A stretch of DNA of 64,000 nt from Rhodothermaceae bacterium Tc-Br11_B2g6_7 (GTDB taxonomy: Bacteria > Bacteroidota > Rhodothermia > Rhodothermales > Salinibacteraceae), in the NCBI GenBank assembly GCA_001564055.1, contig LKNB01000005.1, forward strand, positions 32,096-96,095, written 5' to 3'. Below are positions 17,064-25,771 of the stretch, one piece after another. Made by a program: the position numbers and the translations under genes. The stretch's first letter is position 1, and every line of letters begins with the position of its first letter. A model generated the notes under the pieces. That model had not been told where the DNA came from, ran no database searches, and was given only the letters and a program-made list of their open reading frames with translations.

Positions 17064-20003
17064 ATGAACTGGAAGCTTGTCGACCGCCTCACCGCTGCTG
17101 CGGTCTTTGTGTTTGCCCTGGTGCTATACCTCTTCACTGTAGCGCCCACCGTGTCGTTTTGGGACCCCGGGGAGCGCATTGCGGTCTCTTACGGCCTACA
17201 GATCCCGCACCCGCCGGGAGCCCCCTTCTACATGCTGGTGGGGCGGTTTTTCTCCATGGTTGCGACCACGGATTACGTAGCGCTGGCCGTCAACCTGATC
17301 TCCGTACTCTCAGCGGCAGGAACGGTGCTGCTGGCGTATCTCATCATTCTCCAGTTTGTGCGCGAATGGAGCACGGAGCCGCGCAGCGCTTGGCCCCTTG
17401 GGCTGCGCATCGCCGCGTATGCCGGCGGCATGATCGGAGCGCTGACGCTGGCCGTCTCAGACTCGTTCTGGTTTAACGCGGTAGAGGCGGAGACCTACGC
17501 GTTCTCCACGTTCTTCACGGCGCTCTGTGTGTGGCTGGCGCTGAAGTGGAGCGAGCGCGCCCAGTCCTTTGATCAGGCCCTGAAGCAGCGCGAGGCCACC
17601 GGGGGCTTTGGCACGGGCACCGAGCGCTGGCTCTTTGTGATCGCCTACCTCTACGGGCTTGCTATTGGCGTCCACCTGCTGAGCCTGCTCTCGCTCTTCT
17701 TCGTAGCGCTGATTGTATTTTTCCGGCGCTTCGACAACCCCGCCTGGACCTGGCAACAGCGCTGGGCGTGGATCGTGGCTACCGGCGCCATCGCCTCCGC
17801 GGTGTTCTTGCTGCTCTACCCCGGCATTATTCAGATGCTGCCGGCCTTCTTGCAGGAGCGCGCCTTCCCCCTGCTTACCCTGCTGGGGTTTGCCCTGCTC
17901 ATTGTGTTTGCGGTCTATTACACACAGACACGCCGGTTGGAGTACGCTAACATGGTGGCCGTGTATCTGCTGCTGGCCATGATCGGCTACTCCTCCTACG
18001 CGCTGATCCCCATTCGCAGCGCAACCAATCCCCCCATCGACCAGAACAATCCCGAGACGGTCGAAGCGTTCGTGTCCTACATGCAGCGCGAGCAATACGG
18101 ACAACGCCCGCTGCTGACGGGGCCCACCTACGACAACCGCACGGGTCAGATCAATCGGGAGCAGGAGTCCTTCTTCCCCCGCCGCTGGTCTGAACAGAGC
18201 CCGGCGCATCTGCAGGTGTATAGCCAGTACAATTCCGACTGGCAGTTCCTCTGGCAATATCAAATTGGGCACATGTACGCCCGGTACTTCCTGTGGAACT
18301 TCATGGGCCGTGCGAGCGATCTGCAGGACGCCCCGGCCATCACGGGCATCTCCTGGCTGGACGCCACCTCACAAGAGCCTGTGGCCGGGCAGACGCCCAG
18401 CGAGGAGGCTTCCCGCAGCGTGTATTACGGCTTACCGCTTTTGCTTGGGCTCTTCGGACTGTTCTTTCACTTCGCGGCTGACTGGCGGCGGGCCTTTAGC
18501 CTGCTGATTTTCTTTCTTATTACCAGCGTCGGGATCATTCTGTACCTAAACCAGACGCCGATGCAGCCGCGGGAGCGGGACTACTCCTATGCAGGCAGCT
18601 TCTTCGCCTTTAGCCTGTGGGTGGGGATTGGCGGTACGGGCCTGCTGCTCCTGGCACGCGACCTCTTGGCCGACTACCTCGATGCCGCCAAAACGTACGG
18701 CGCTATGCTGGGCCTGGGGGGGCTCTTGCTGCTGGCCGTGCCAGGACTGATGCTCTCGCAGAACTACTTCACCCACGACCGCTCCGGAAATTACGTCGCC
18801 AACGACTATGCCTATAACCTCCTGATGAGCCTGGAGGAAAATGCCATTGTGTTTACCAACGGAGACAACGACACCTTCCCGCTCTGGTACCTGCAGGAGG
18901 TGGAGGGCATCCGGCAGGACGTGCGCGTGGTGAACCTGTCGCTGCTGCAAACGCCATGGTATGTGCGGCAGCTGAAGCATCAGCAGGCCCGCGATTCGGC
19001 GCCGCTGCCGATTTCGATGGACGACGACATGATCGACGATCTTTCGTTCGTCCGATGGACACCGCGGGAGGTGACGCTACCCGTGGATACGGATGCGCTG
19101 GTGGAACGTGGAGCCATCATTGCAGAAGATACCGATGCCGTTGAAGCCCCCATGCGGTGGGAGGTGACCGGCCGGGAGATACAGCGTGACCTCCGGGTCC
19201 TGTTTGGCTCGGACATCGCGCTACTCGACATCCTGCAGACGAACGCACAGCAAGGATGGGAGCGGCCTATCTACTTTGCCATCACGGTCGCACCGGATGG
19301 CATGCTCAACCTGCAAAACTACTTTCAGCTGGAAGGCAAAGCGTTTCGGGTGGTCCCCATCCGGCACGACCGGCAACTGGGGCGCGTGGTACCCGGCATC
19401 ACCGATGCCCGGCTCGACAACTTTCGCCTGCGCAACGTAAATTCGCCTGACGTCTACTTCGACCAAAACGCCCGGCAGATGCTGGACAACTACCGGCGCA
19501 TCTACGCCCACGCCGCCGAGGGCCTGGCCGAAGCGGGATATCCTGACCGCGGCGAGGCGGCGCTCGACTGGATTATGGAGTACATGCCATTTGAAACGCT
19601 GGCCGGTGACGAGCGCTCGTACGTCAACCTGGCACGTGCTTACGAAGCCGTAGGGGCGCAGGATCGTGCCATCAGCTTATTGCAGCAGGCCGAACCCCTG
19701 GTGCTAACCCAACTGGAGCAGGCCCGCACCTCGCGCGACCAGGAGTATGCCGCCCAGTTCGTGCAGTTGCTCCGGTTCACCTACCTGGACGCTAATGCGT
19801 TTGAGGAGGCAGCCGCGTTTAGTGATCGGCTGGCCGACCTCTTACAAGACGATTCCTTCCGCGAATCTGCGGAGGAGCTACGGGCACGGTACGAAGACGT
19901 GGACGCCGAGGACGTGCTGCCCGATGCGGCGCCCGACGCCCCGCTCCCCCCGCCAGGCCAAACGCCCCCTGATGCCCCACCGCCCTCCGAGCCGCAGCCG
20001 TAG
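17064..20003 (+). CDS. DUF2723 multi-pass membrane protein (GT-C glycosyltransferase-like)
   Basis: The ATG at 17064 gives 979 aa. The N-terminal half has about 10-12 hydrophobic segments. Its first loop, FTVAPTVSFWDPGERIAVSY, has the acidic residue typical of DUF2723 proteins, which resemble protein O-mannosyltransferases of the GT-C fold and are widespread in Bacteroidota. The C-terminal 400 residues are soluble; residues about 810-950 look like helical TPR-type repeats, and the end is Pro-rich. A role in adding lipid-linked sugars to surface proteins or polymers is inferred from the fold, with no pathway partner nearby. The track's 43-residue N-terminal extension from 16935 is not conserved-looking. 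Confidence 0.8.
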   Translation: MNWKLVDRLTAAAVFVFALVLYLFTVAPTVSFWDPGERIAVSYGLQIPHPPGAPFYMLVGRFFSMVATTDYVALAVNLISVLSAAGTVLLAYLIILQFVREWSTEPRSAWPLGLRIAAYAGGMIGALTLAVSDSFWFNAVEAETYAFSTFFTALCVWLALKWSERAQSFDQALKQREATGGFGTGTERWLFVIAYLYGLAIGVHLLSLLSLFFVALIVFFRRFDNPAWTWQQRWAWIVATGAIASAVFLLLYPGIIQMLPAFLQERAFPLLTLLGFALLIVFAVYYTQTRRLEYANMVAVYLLLAMIGYSSYALIPIRSATNPPIDQNNPETVEAFVSYMQREQYGQRPLLTGPTYDNRTGQINREQESFFPRRWSEQSPAHLQVYSQYNSDWQFLWQYQIGHMYARYFLWNFMGRASDLQDAPAITGISWLDATSQEPVAGQTPSEEASRSVYYGLPLLLGLFGLFFHFAADWRRAFSLLIFFLITSVGIILYLNQTPMQPRERDYSYAGSFFAFSLWVGIGGTGLLLLARDLLADYLDAAKTYGAMLGLGGLLLLAVPGLMLSQNYFTHDRSGNYVANDYAYNLLMSLEENAIVFTNGDNDTFPLWYLQEVEGIRQDVRVVNLSLLQTPWYVRQLKHQQARDSAPLPISMDDDMIDDLSFVRWTPREVTLPVDTDALVERGAIIAEDTDAVEAPMRWEVTGREIQRDLRVLFGSDIALLDILQTNAQQGWERPIYFAITVAPDGMLNLQNYFQLEGKAFRVVPIRHDRQLGRVVPGITDARLDNFRLRNVNSPDVYFDQNARQMLDNYRRIYAHAAEGLAEAGYPDRGEAALDWIMEYMPFETLAGDERSYVNLARAYEAVGAQDRAISLLQQAEPLVLTQLEQARTSRDQEYAAQFVQLLRFTYLDANAFEEAAAFSDRLADLLQDDSFRESAEELRARYEDVDAEDVLPDAAPDAPLPPPGQTPPDAPPPSEPQP

Positions 20004-20407
20004 GGCACCAAACGGATAGGGAGAAGCATCCGGTAGTCTGGTACGCATGTGAGGCTCAACCGCTGGCTCTTCCGCCGGCGATGCTGTACGGTGTCGCCCC
20101 GGAACCTCACCACGCGCCTCCGTCGCTGGCGCGCAGCCCCGCTGTTTCGTCCTATACGGCAGACAGCGAACGTCATGCTGCCTGATGGCTGCTGAAATAG
20201 AGGCTGGAGCCATAAGGGAGCCAAACTTTTTCGTGTGTGTATTTGCAAATAATTTACGTTTTCACTTATACTATACAATACACACAAACGGTTGAGCATC
20301 GCCTTCCACCCACCATTGGAGGTAGTATGCGTTAGCAGGTGGTTGTTACCATGGCCACCGTCCGCATTTTGTACATCAGTATCATTAGCGTTCCAGGAGG
20401 CAACCTT
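20004..20407 (+). promoter_or_regulatory. 404-bp leader and promoter region of the cold-shock gene
   Basis: The gap holds no ORF. Its second half (from 20221) is sharply AT-rich compared with its surroundings. A good candidate promoter is TTGCAA (20243-20248), 18 bp, TATACT (20267-20272). It would leave an mRNA leader of about 130 nt before the cold-shock start. Long structured leaders are common on cold-shock genes and act as RNA thermometers; here that is inference. The start is preceded by a perfect AGGAGG at 20396-20401, rare in this window. Confidence 0.45.
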
Positions 20408-20782
20408 ATGACGACGCAACGCAGTGTAGTGAAGTGGTTTGATGCGAAAAAGGGCTACGGTTTTATTGTTCACCCGCGAGGAGGCGCTGATATATTTGTG
20501 CACTACTCGCAGATTATCTCGGACAAGGAGTTTAAGACGCTCCGGACGGGCCAGGTTGTAGAGTATGAGCTTACCGACGGTCCGAAAGGGCCCCACGCCG
20601 CGGAGGTGGTGCTCATTGAAGACACCATGGCGGCGACGTCCAACGGCCAGGCTACCGACGGCAAACAGCACACGCGGGGAACGGAGACGGCCGTCGCACC
20701 GCAGGTGTCTTCCAACGGCACTGCAGCCTCGCACGACGACGCGCCGGCCGAAGAAGAAGCGCATATCTCCTACGCGGATTAA
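20408..20782 (+). CDS. Cold-shock domain protein with acidic C-terminal tail
   Basis: Residues 1-70 are a canonical cold-shock domain: VVKWFDAKKGYGFIVHP contains RNP1 (KGYGFI) and ADIFVHYSQI contains RNP2. It binds single-stranded RNA or DNA and would act as an RNA chaperone in the cytoplasm. Typical Csp proteins stop near 70 residues; this one has about 54 more, rich in Ala, Thr, Asp and Glu and predicted disordered (DDAPAEEEAHISYAD at the end). The start at 20408 is fixed by the AGGAGG seven bases upstream; the track's start at 20339 is not supported. Confidence 0.9.
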   Translation: MTTQRSVVKWFDAKKGYGFIVHPRGGADIFVHYSQIISDKEFKTLRTGQVVEYELTDGPKGPHAAEVVLIEDTMAATSNGQATDGKQHTRGTETAVAPQVSSNGTAASHDDAPAEEEAHISYAD

Positions 20783-20896
20783 GCGCCGGTCATTGTATTT
20801 CGGTGCGGCAGCCGCTATTTTCCGAATGCATGCGTGGTTTTATCTGCGCGTTCTGCGCATGCGCTGCGCGGCTGCCCTTACCACTTGCGATGCCCT

Positions 20897-21358
20897 ATGG
20901 CTTTTTCTTTTTCCGAGACGGACGTCGAGCGAATGGCGTCGGTGTTTGGCGTTGATCCTGTACAGGACGGTACGGTGACGCGCTTCGAACTGACTCATTC
21001 GGAAAGTGGGCGACGCCTGACCGTCGAGCTCACCCGCATCCGGGATCTGCCAGACACGTTGGCCACGGAGGAGCCCCTCTACCTCGTGTCGGTTTATGCG
21101 CCCAGTTCATTTCTGCAATTGCAGGGCTGTACGGGTTTTATTGCCAGCCAAGAGCTCGGCGAGGTGATCTTTTTTGCTCGTCAGGGCGGCGTCACAAACG
21201 GCCTCGTCATTGAGCGCGAGGCGGCCTGTTCGCTGTACGCCAACGTGGCCAATCGTATGCTCTCTACCGACTTCACGCAGCTCCCCTCTGAGCTTGTGAT
21301 GAGCAGTGTGGCCCTGTCGATGAGCGAGACGCTCTTCAGCGACTTCAACGGTTCGTGA
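20897..21358 (+). CDS. Conserved-looking hypothetical protein
   Basis: The ATG at 20897 gives 153 aa, starting MAFSFSETDVERMASVFGV. The protein is soluble and mixed alpha/beta in appearance, with an even residue composition and no signal peptide. Its position directly before ybeY (15 bp) suggests an operon. I recognise no motif or family. The track start at 20834 adds a 21-residue stretch that I judge non-coding. Codon use resembles the neighbours, so it is probably a native gene. Confidence 0.7.
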   Translation: MAFSFSETDVERMASVFGVDPVQDGTVTRFELTHSESGRRLTVELTRIRDLPDTLATEEPLYLVSVYAPSSFLQLQGCTGFIASQELGEVIFFARQGGVTNGLVIEREAACSLYANVANRMLSTDFTQLPSELVMSSVALSMSETLFSDFNGS

Positions 21359-21373
21359 GCGCAGTTGTAGCCT

Positions 21374-21811
21374 ATGGCTTCTGACGTCATCCATGTGCAT
21401 CAGCAACACCCGGAGCGCACCCTTGAGGTAGCGCAGGTGCGCGCGCTCGTGACCCGCATGGCTGCCGCAGAGGGGATACCGATCGGTGAGGTTAGCATCG
21501 TCCTGGCCGACCACCCCACCGTGCTGGAGCTCAACCGCCGCTTCCTGAACCACGACTACGTCACGGACGTGCTGGCCTTTCCCCTCAGCGAGGACGGTGA
21601 CGAAGCACTGACCGGGGAGGTGTACGTGGACCTCGATACCGCTGCCGAGCGCCATGCCGAGTTCGAGGCCTCCTTCACCGAGGAGGCCCTGCGGTACGTC
21701 GTCCACGGCGTGCTGCACCTCATGGGCTATACGGATACTACCGAGAAAGGGCGGCACGCTATGCGCACGAAAGAAGACGATTATTTGCGCCAGGCGCGCC
21801 TCGCTGGCTGA
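21374..21811 (+). CDS. ybeY: Endoribonuclease YbeY (rRNA maturation factor)
   Basis: YbeY is a zinc-dependent single-strand endoribonuclease for 16S rRNA 3'-end processing and 70S quality control. The 145-aa protein has LNRRFLNHDYVTDVLAFPL and the zinc site VVHGVLHLMGYTD. The usual H-G-x-L-H-L-x-G-Y-D-H has its last His replaced, and the motif continues TTEKGRHAMRTKEDDYL. The same variation is common in Bacteroidota, where an Asp or the later His may complete the site. Start ATG 21374, next to the hypothetical gene upstream. Confidence 0.92.
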   Translation: MASDVIHVHQQHPERTLEVAQVRALVTRMAAAEGIPIGEVSIVLADHPTVLELNRRFLNHDYVTDVLAFPLSEDGDEALTGEVYVDLDTAAERHAEFEASFTEEALRYVVHGVLHLMGYTDTTEKGRHAMRTKEDDYLRQARLAG

Positions 21812-21915
21812 ACCGCACACGCCCTCCCCTGTACGTTATATTATCATTACGGTGCAGGCATCTCACCATTTCGGCCTGCCACACACGTTGACGTTCCTTA
21901 ACCCGTGAGGTACAC

Positions 21916-22230
21916 ATGAACATCCAGATCACAGCCCGCAACTTCGATGCCTCTCCCAAGCTGCGTGCCTATGCCGAAGAAAGCGTTCAGAAGCTCGAGC
22001 GCTTCTATGATGGCATCGTCGAGATAGAAATTTTCATCGGGAAGAACGACAACCCCAGCGCTGATAAGTCGGCTGAGCTAAATGTGACCGTCTACGGAAA
22101 GCGTCTGCGAACAGAGGCGGAAGACACCTCCTTCGAATCGGCCATCGATGACTCCGTAAACAAGATGCGGCGGCGCCTCAAAAAGTATAAGGCAAAAATG
22201 CGCAGCACCGACCAGGACTACATGAAGTGA
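21916..22230 (+). CDS. hpf: Ribosome hibernation promoting factor (short HPF/RaiA type)
   Basis: The 104-aa protein has the HPF fold sequence: MNIQITARNFDASPKLRAYA, EIEIFIGKNDNP, and a basic C-terminal helix (NKMRRRLKKYKAKM). It binds in the mRNA/tRNA channel of the 30S subunit during stationary phase or stress. It has no C-terminal dimerisation domain, so it is the short form. ATG 21916 sits about 7 bp after a GAGGT. A clear rho-independent terminator follows the stop. Confidence 0.93.
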   Translation: MNIQITARNFDASPKLRAYAEESVQKLERFYDGIVEIEIFIGKNDNPSADKSAELNVTVYGKRLRTEAEDTSFESAIDDSVNKMRRRLKKYKAKMRSTDQDYMK

Positions 22231-22259
22231 GCAGGACGCATGCCTTTTACTTCGCCTCG

Positions 22260-22290
22260 GCCCGGCCCCCTTTCGTGGTCGGGCTTTTTT
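22260..22290 (+). terminator. Rho-independent terminator after hpf
   Basis: GCCCGGCC (22260-22267) pairs with GGTCGGGC (22277-22284) with one mismatch, a 9-nt loop, then six T residues. It ends the hpf transcript before the convergent metF gene. Confidence 0.85.
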
Positions 22291-22357
22291 AATGCGCCCT
22301 GCCTTGAGCGTAAGCGACCATCCTTCTGCGTCGCTACGTCCCGGCCGCATGCGGTCG

Positions 22358-23314
22358 CTATGCCATTTCACGAATGGGGTCCACGACCTGCTTTACGATG
22401 TCCGCGCGCTGCATAATGTAGAAGTGCACGCTGGGCACCCCGGCGTCCATCAGCTCCTCACACTGCTTCCGAGCCCACTCAATGCCGATGTCGGCGACGT
22501 GCTCTGGCTTGGCGGCTTCTACCTCAGCAGCAAGTGCTTCGGGAATCTTCAGATGGAAGCGGCTGGGCAGCAGCTGCAGGTGGCGCTTCCGGGTGAGGAT
22601 TTTAAGGCCTGGAATGATCGGGACATCAATGCCCACATCGCGGCATTTCTCAACAAAGGTGAAGAACGCCGCGTTATCGAAGAACATCTGCGTCGTCACG
22701 TAGTGCGCACCTGCATCCACCTTGCGCTTCAGGTTTAAGATATCCCACGTTAGGTTGGGGGCCTTGAAGTGCTTCTCCGGGTAGCCCGCGACACCGACAC
22801 AGAAATCCACCGGCGCTGGGTCGATCAGCTCTTCGAGATAGCGCCCCTCATTCATGTCGTCAATCTGCCGCACCAGATCGATAGCATACTCATTCGACGA
22901 ACGTCCGTCGGGCACAGGCTTATTGTACCCATTATCATCCCCGCGCAGGGCCATCACATTCCGTACCCCGAGGTAGTTCAGCTCGATGAGGGCGTCCTCC
23001 GTCTCTTCCCGGGTAAACCCGTGGCACAGCAAATGAGGCACTGCTTGGACGCCGAACCGGCTCTGAATGGCTGCGCACAGCCCAATGGTCCCCGGTCGCT
23101 TACGTTTTACGCGCCGGCGCCACGTACCATCGCCGCTTTCCACATACTCTACCTTTGCCGAGTGGCTCGTTACATCAATGAACGGCGGATCGTACGGCAT
23201 CAACTCCTCCACCACATTCATCACCTCGCTGATAGAGCCCCCACGCTTCGGAGGGATTATTTCGTACGATATCAGCGGCTCTGTGGCCCGGTCGAGTAAC
23301 TCGACAACTTTCAT
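22358..23314 (-). CDS. metF: 5,10-methylenetetrahydrofolate reductase
   Basis: MetF reduces 5,10-methylene-THF to 5-methyl-THF with FAD and NADH, providing methyl groups for methionine. The 318-aa protein (ATG 23314) starts MKVVELLDRATEPLISYEI, then has PPKRGGSISEVMNVVEEL, LGVRNVMALRGDD (RGD contact with FAD), DFCVGVAGYPEKH and TQMFFDNAAFFTFV. It is convergent with hpf and divergent from the nucleosidase-family gene across 98 bp. No SAM or cobalamin riboswitch was recognisable in that gap. The track start at 23356 is upstream of the family N-terminus. Confidence 0.95.
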   Translation of the reverse strand: MKVVELLDRATEPLISYEIIPPKRGGSISEVMNVVEELMPYDPPFIDVTSHSAKVEYVESGDGTWRRRVKRKRPGTIGLCAAIQSRFGVQAVPHLLCHGFTREETEDALIELNYLGVRNVMALRGDDNGYNKPVPDGRSSNEYAIDLVRQIDDMNEGRYLEELIDPAPVDFCVGVAGYPEKHFKAPNLTWDILNLKRKVDAGAHYVTTQMFFDNAAFFTFVEKCRDVGIDVPIIPGLKILTRKRHLQLLPSRFHLKIPEALAAEVEAAKPEHVADIGIEWARKQCEELMDAGVPSVHFYIMQRADIVKQVVDPIREMA

Positions 23315-23412
23315 ATTCGGTTGGTGACTTTGTAAAGCAAATCTGTAAATTACCACTGGATGCGCTACTTTTTACAACCGCGTGTAGTACACACCTACTA
23401 ATTCCTGGTTCG

Positions 23413-24033
23413 ATGACTGGCCTTATCTTCTCTTCTGTTACGGAAATCCAACCTTTCCTTCAGCGCTACCGTCGGGGGCGATTTGAGTCGCTCACGGAGG
23501 GGGAATGGCGCGGCGACAACGATGTTGTCGTGTGCGTCACCGGCATGGGCAAAATCAAAAGCACCTTATGCGTGGAGCGCATGCTCAAGCAGGAGTCGAT
23601 TGAGCGGCTACTCCATGTGGGGACGTGTACGGCCCTGAAGGACAGCTTCGACGTTGGCCAGGCCGTGGCAGCCTCCCATGTGATGGAGGGCGACCGCATC
23701 GAGCTGGCGGCGCCGGCCTACCCACGCATGCCCCTTGCCGTAGCCTTCGACGATCTGGAGGAGGCCATCCTTGTGACGCAGGAGCACACCATTCAGGGCG
23801 ATGATGAGGAGAGCTACTGGCAGCGCATCGCCGACATCAGCGACATGAGTGGATACGCCGTCGCCTACGTGGCCGCCACGAATGGCGTCCCCTGCCATAT
23901 CGTAAAGGTGGTGTCTGGGAGATTGGCCGGCGACGCGGATAACTTTCAGGACGACCTTCGGGCCGCACAAGAGGGGGTTGCCGATGTTGCCCTGCGAGCG
24001 ATCGAGCAGTGGCGGACAGAGGAGGCGAAATAA
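23413..24033 (+). CDS. Nucleoside phosphorylase / nucleosidase superfamily protein
   Basis: The 206-aa protein has the superfamily core: DVVVCVTGMGKIKSTLCVER, then RLLHVGTCTALKDSFDVGQA with the conserved glycine loop, and a late VPCHIVKVVSGRLAGDADNF. Relatives include MTA/SAH nucleosidase and futalosine hydrolase (MqnB). The catalytic S-D-x-A of classic MTA/SAH nucleosidases is not obvious; VVSGRLAG stands in that place, so the substrate is uncertain. Divergent orientation from metF fits a role in methyl-cycle by-product removal; the MqnA-like gene at 7399 raises futalosine hydrolysis instead. Neither is decided. Confidence 0.6.
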   Translation: MTGLIFSSVTEIQPFLQRYRRGRFESLTEGEWRGDNDVVVCVTGMGKIKSTLCVERMLKQESIERLLHVGTCTALKDSFDVGQAVAASHVMEGDRIELAAPAYPRMPLAVAFDDLEEAILVTQEHTIQGDDEESYWQRIADISDMSGYAVAYVAATNGVPCHIVKVVSGRLAGDADNFQDDLRAAQEGVADVALRAIEQWRTEEAK

Positions 24034-24057
24034 GGATCCGCAGGCCAATGGGTGCCG

Positions 24058-24375
24058 TCAGTTGCGCCGCATCTCGATGTCATCCAGCCAGGCCTGCGGC
24101 ATCCCGATGGAGTGGCCGTCTTCGTAGTGATACGGCACCTTGTCCAGATGGTGGGCCCGGTAGGCGCGCTGGTCTTCTCGAATCTCACGCACCCCGACCG
24201 GCACCAGATCGCCCGAGGCCGTCTTTTGCTCCCGCACGACAATCGGGTCCTTCTCGAAGGGCAACGGCTGCTCCGGAAACAGAATCCGGTAGGCCGTGAC
24301 GGCCGTCCACGTCAGCACAAAGAACAGCAGAGGCGCAGCGACTATAGCCAGTATGAGATAAATGAGCGCAACCAT
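24058..24375 (-). CDS. Small membrane protein at the end of the oxidase operon
   Basis: A 105-aa protein opens with a single hydrophobic helix (IYLILAIVAAPLLFFVLTW) and then a polar domain with LVPVGVREIREDQRAYRAHH and YHYEDGHSIGMPQAWLDDIE. I recognise no family. It is the last gene of the act-cox operon, 137 bp after subunit IV. Position suggests an assembly factor or an accessory subunit of the caa3 oxidase. Codon use matches its neighbours. Confidence 0.65.
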   Translation of the reverse strand: MVALIYLILAIVAAPLLFFVLTWTAVTAYRILFPEQPLPFEKDPIVVREQKTASGDLVPVGVREIREDQRAYRAHHLDKVPYHYEDGHSIGMPQAWLDDIEMRRN

Positions 24376-24512
24376 CGCCGCCGGGCAAAAGAGAAAAGAG
24401 CCGCTGGGTGTAGCATTGTTACTTCACCACAATTTTAGCTTTTGGTGCAGGCATCGGTTCCTGCAGTACACCCACGTGGCACCTTCGGTAGGCAGCGGCA
24501 AATCGGGAAGGA

Positions 24513-24947
24513 TCAGCTTTCATCGTCGGGAGCGTCGTCATCCCCGTCCATGAAGTCCCCAGGAGCTACGCGCAGCTGCTCCGCATCCGGCTCGCGAGCC
24601 CGGAGGGCTTCCTCTTCGCGCTCCTGCTGCGAGATGGTAATGGAGCTCACGTTGTCCAGATCGCCGCGAAAGACGGTATCCAGCATGGTGAAGATGATGA
24701 AGATCCCCACGAAGACGACCCCTACTGTGATGGTAAGCGCGTTCACTCGGCTGTCGTACTTGAGCGCCATAAAAAAGACAAGCACAAGCACGGCCTTCGT
24801 CGAGGCAATGGCCAGGGCTACGGGGATTTCCAGCACGCCGAAGTCAATACCCTTTGCCGTGATTACCGTGAGAATCGTCAAGCCAATAAGAGTGGCAAAA
24901 ACGCTGAAGAGCGTCTTTTTCGGGATGATATGATGTCCTTGGGCCAT
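24513..24947 (-). CDS. Cytochrome c oxidase subunit IV (caa3 type)
   Basis: The 144-aa protein has three membrane helices typical of prokaryotic subunit IV: TLFSVFATLIGLTILTVI, IASTKAVLVLVFFMALKYDS and ITVGVVFVGIFIIFTML. The KAVLVLVFFMALKYDSRVN segment is the most family-like. The last 45 residues form an acidic tail (EREEEALRAREPDAEQ) longer than usual. It lies 46 bp after subunit III. Subunit IV stabilises the oxidase core and takes no part in catalysis. Confidence 0.88.
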   Translation of the reverse strand: MAQGHHIIPKKTLFSVFATLIGLTILTVITAKGIDFGVLEIPVALAIASTKAVLVLVFFMALKYDSRVNALTITVGVVFVGIFIIFTMLDTVFRGDLDNVSSITISQQEREEEALRAREPDAEQLRVAPGDFMDGDDDAPDDES

Positions 24948-24993
24948 AGCGTAGGGTCAGTCGGTAGGAAGCGAAGAGGCGCCGCACCGCTCG

Positions 24994-25689
24994 CTAAATG
25001 AGGTAGAGGAGGGGAAAGAGAAAGATCCAGATCAGGTCCACAAAGTGCCAGTAGAGCCCTCCCAGCTCAACGGGCGTGTACCACTCCGGCGAGAAGTGAT
25101 TACGGAGCGCCCGGTAGATCAGCCAGGCGAAAAGCCCCATGCCCACAATCACGTGAACCGCGTGAATACCCGTCATCACGTAATAGATACTGAAATACTG
25201 GACCGCGTTCGGTACATCCAGAAAGGCGTATGACCCCGTTGGGTTGAACGCCTCTCCCGGGAAGATGCCGTTGGCAAACTTGTCTGTGTACTCAAAATAC
25301 TTGATCACCAAAAAGACAACAGCGAGCCCCAGCGTTGCAGACAGGCTGGTAATCATGGCCTTCGTATTGCCTTTCTGAATGAAGTGGATGGAGAGCGCCA
25401 CCGTTAGGGAGGAAGCCAGCAGTACAATGGTGTTTGCGAGGCCCATCCGCCAGTCCAGCGCCTCCGCACCCACGGCAAATGCCTCGGGGTACCACTGCAG
25501 GTACACCGCGAAGGCCACAAACATACCACTAAAGAGCAGCAGCTCCGTCACCAGAAATAGCCACATGCCCAGCTTGGCCGAGCCAAACTGCTGATCGAGC
25601 GAGAGGAAGTGGTGTTGAAGCCGTTCGTGGTGCCCATGGCCGTCGCCATGCGCCTGCACGTCCTGCGTTTCTTGAGTCTGGGTTGCCAT
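24994..25689 (-). CDS. Cytochrome c oxidase subunit III
   Basis: The 231-aa protein has seven predicted membrane segments and the family patterns FGSAKLGMWLFLVTELLLF, TGIHAVHVIVGMGLFAWLI and a C-terminal YWHFVDLIWIFLFPLLYL. The conserved E of helix III is within FLVTELLLFSG. Subunit III keeps the proton uptake path of the oxidase active. A His-rich N-terminus (HGDGHGHHERLQHH) is unusual and could bind metal, or be only a charged leader. It follows subunit I by 82 bp. Confidence 0.93.
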   Translation of the reverse strand: MATQTQETQDVQAHGDGHGHHERLQHHFLSLDQQFGSAKLGMWLFLVTELLLFSGMFVAFAVYLQWYPEAFAVGAEALDWRMGLANTIVLLASSLTVALSIHFIQKGNTKAMITSLSATLGLAVVFLVIKYFEYTDKFANGIFPGEAFNPTGSYAFLDVPNAVQYFSIYYVMTGIHAVHVIVGMGLFAWLIYRALRNHFSPEWYTPVELGGLYWHFVDLIWIFLFPLLYLI

Positions 25690-25771
25690 GTGTACGTAAA
25701 GGCACAGGTGAAAGGGGGCGCCGGGGCGGCACAGCTACCGGGCCGTCGGCGGGTTCAGTACAGAGCAGCCG

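Noticed and set aside
23315-23412. A SAM or cobalamin riboswitch before metF
   Set aside because: The 98-bp divergent gap is AT-rich but shows no conserved riboswitch core.
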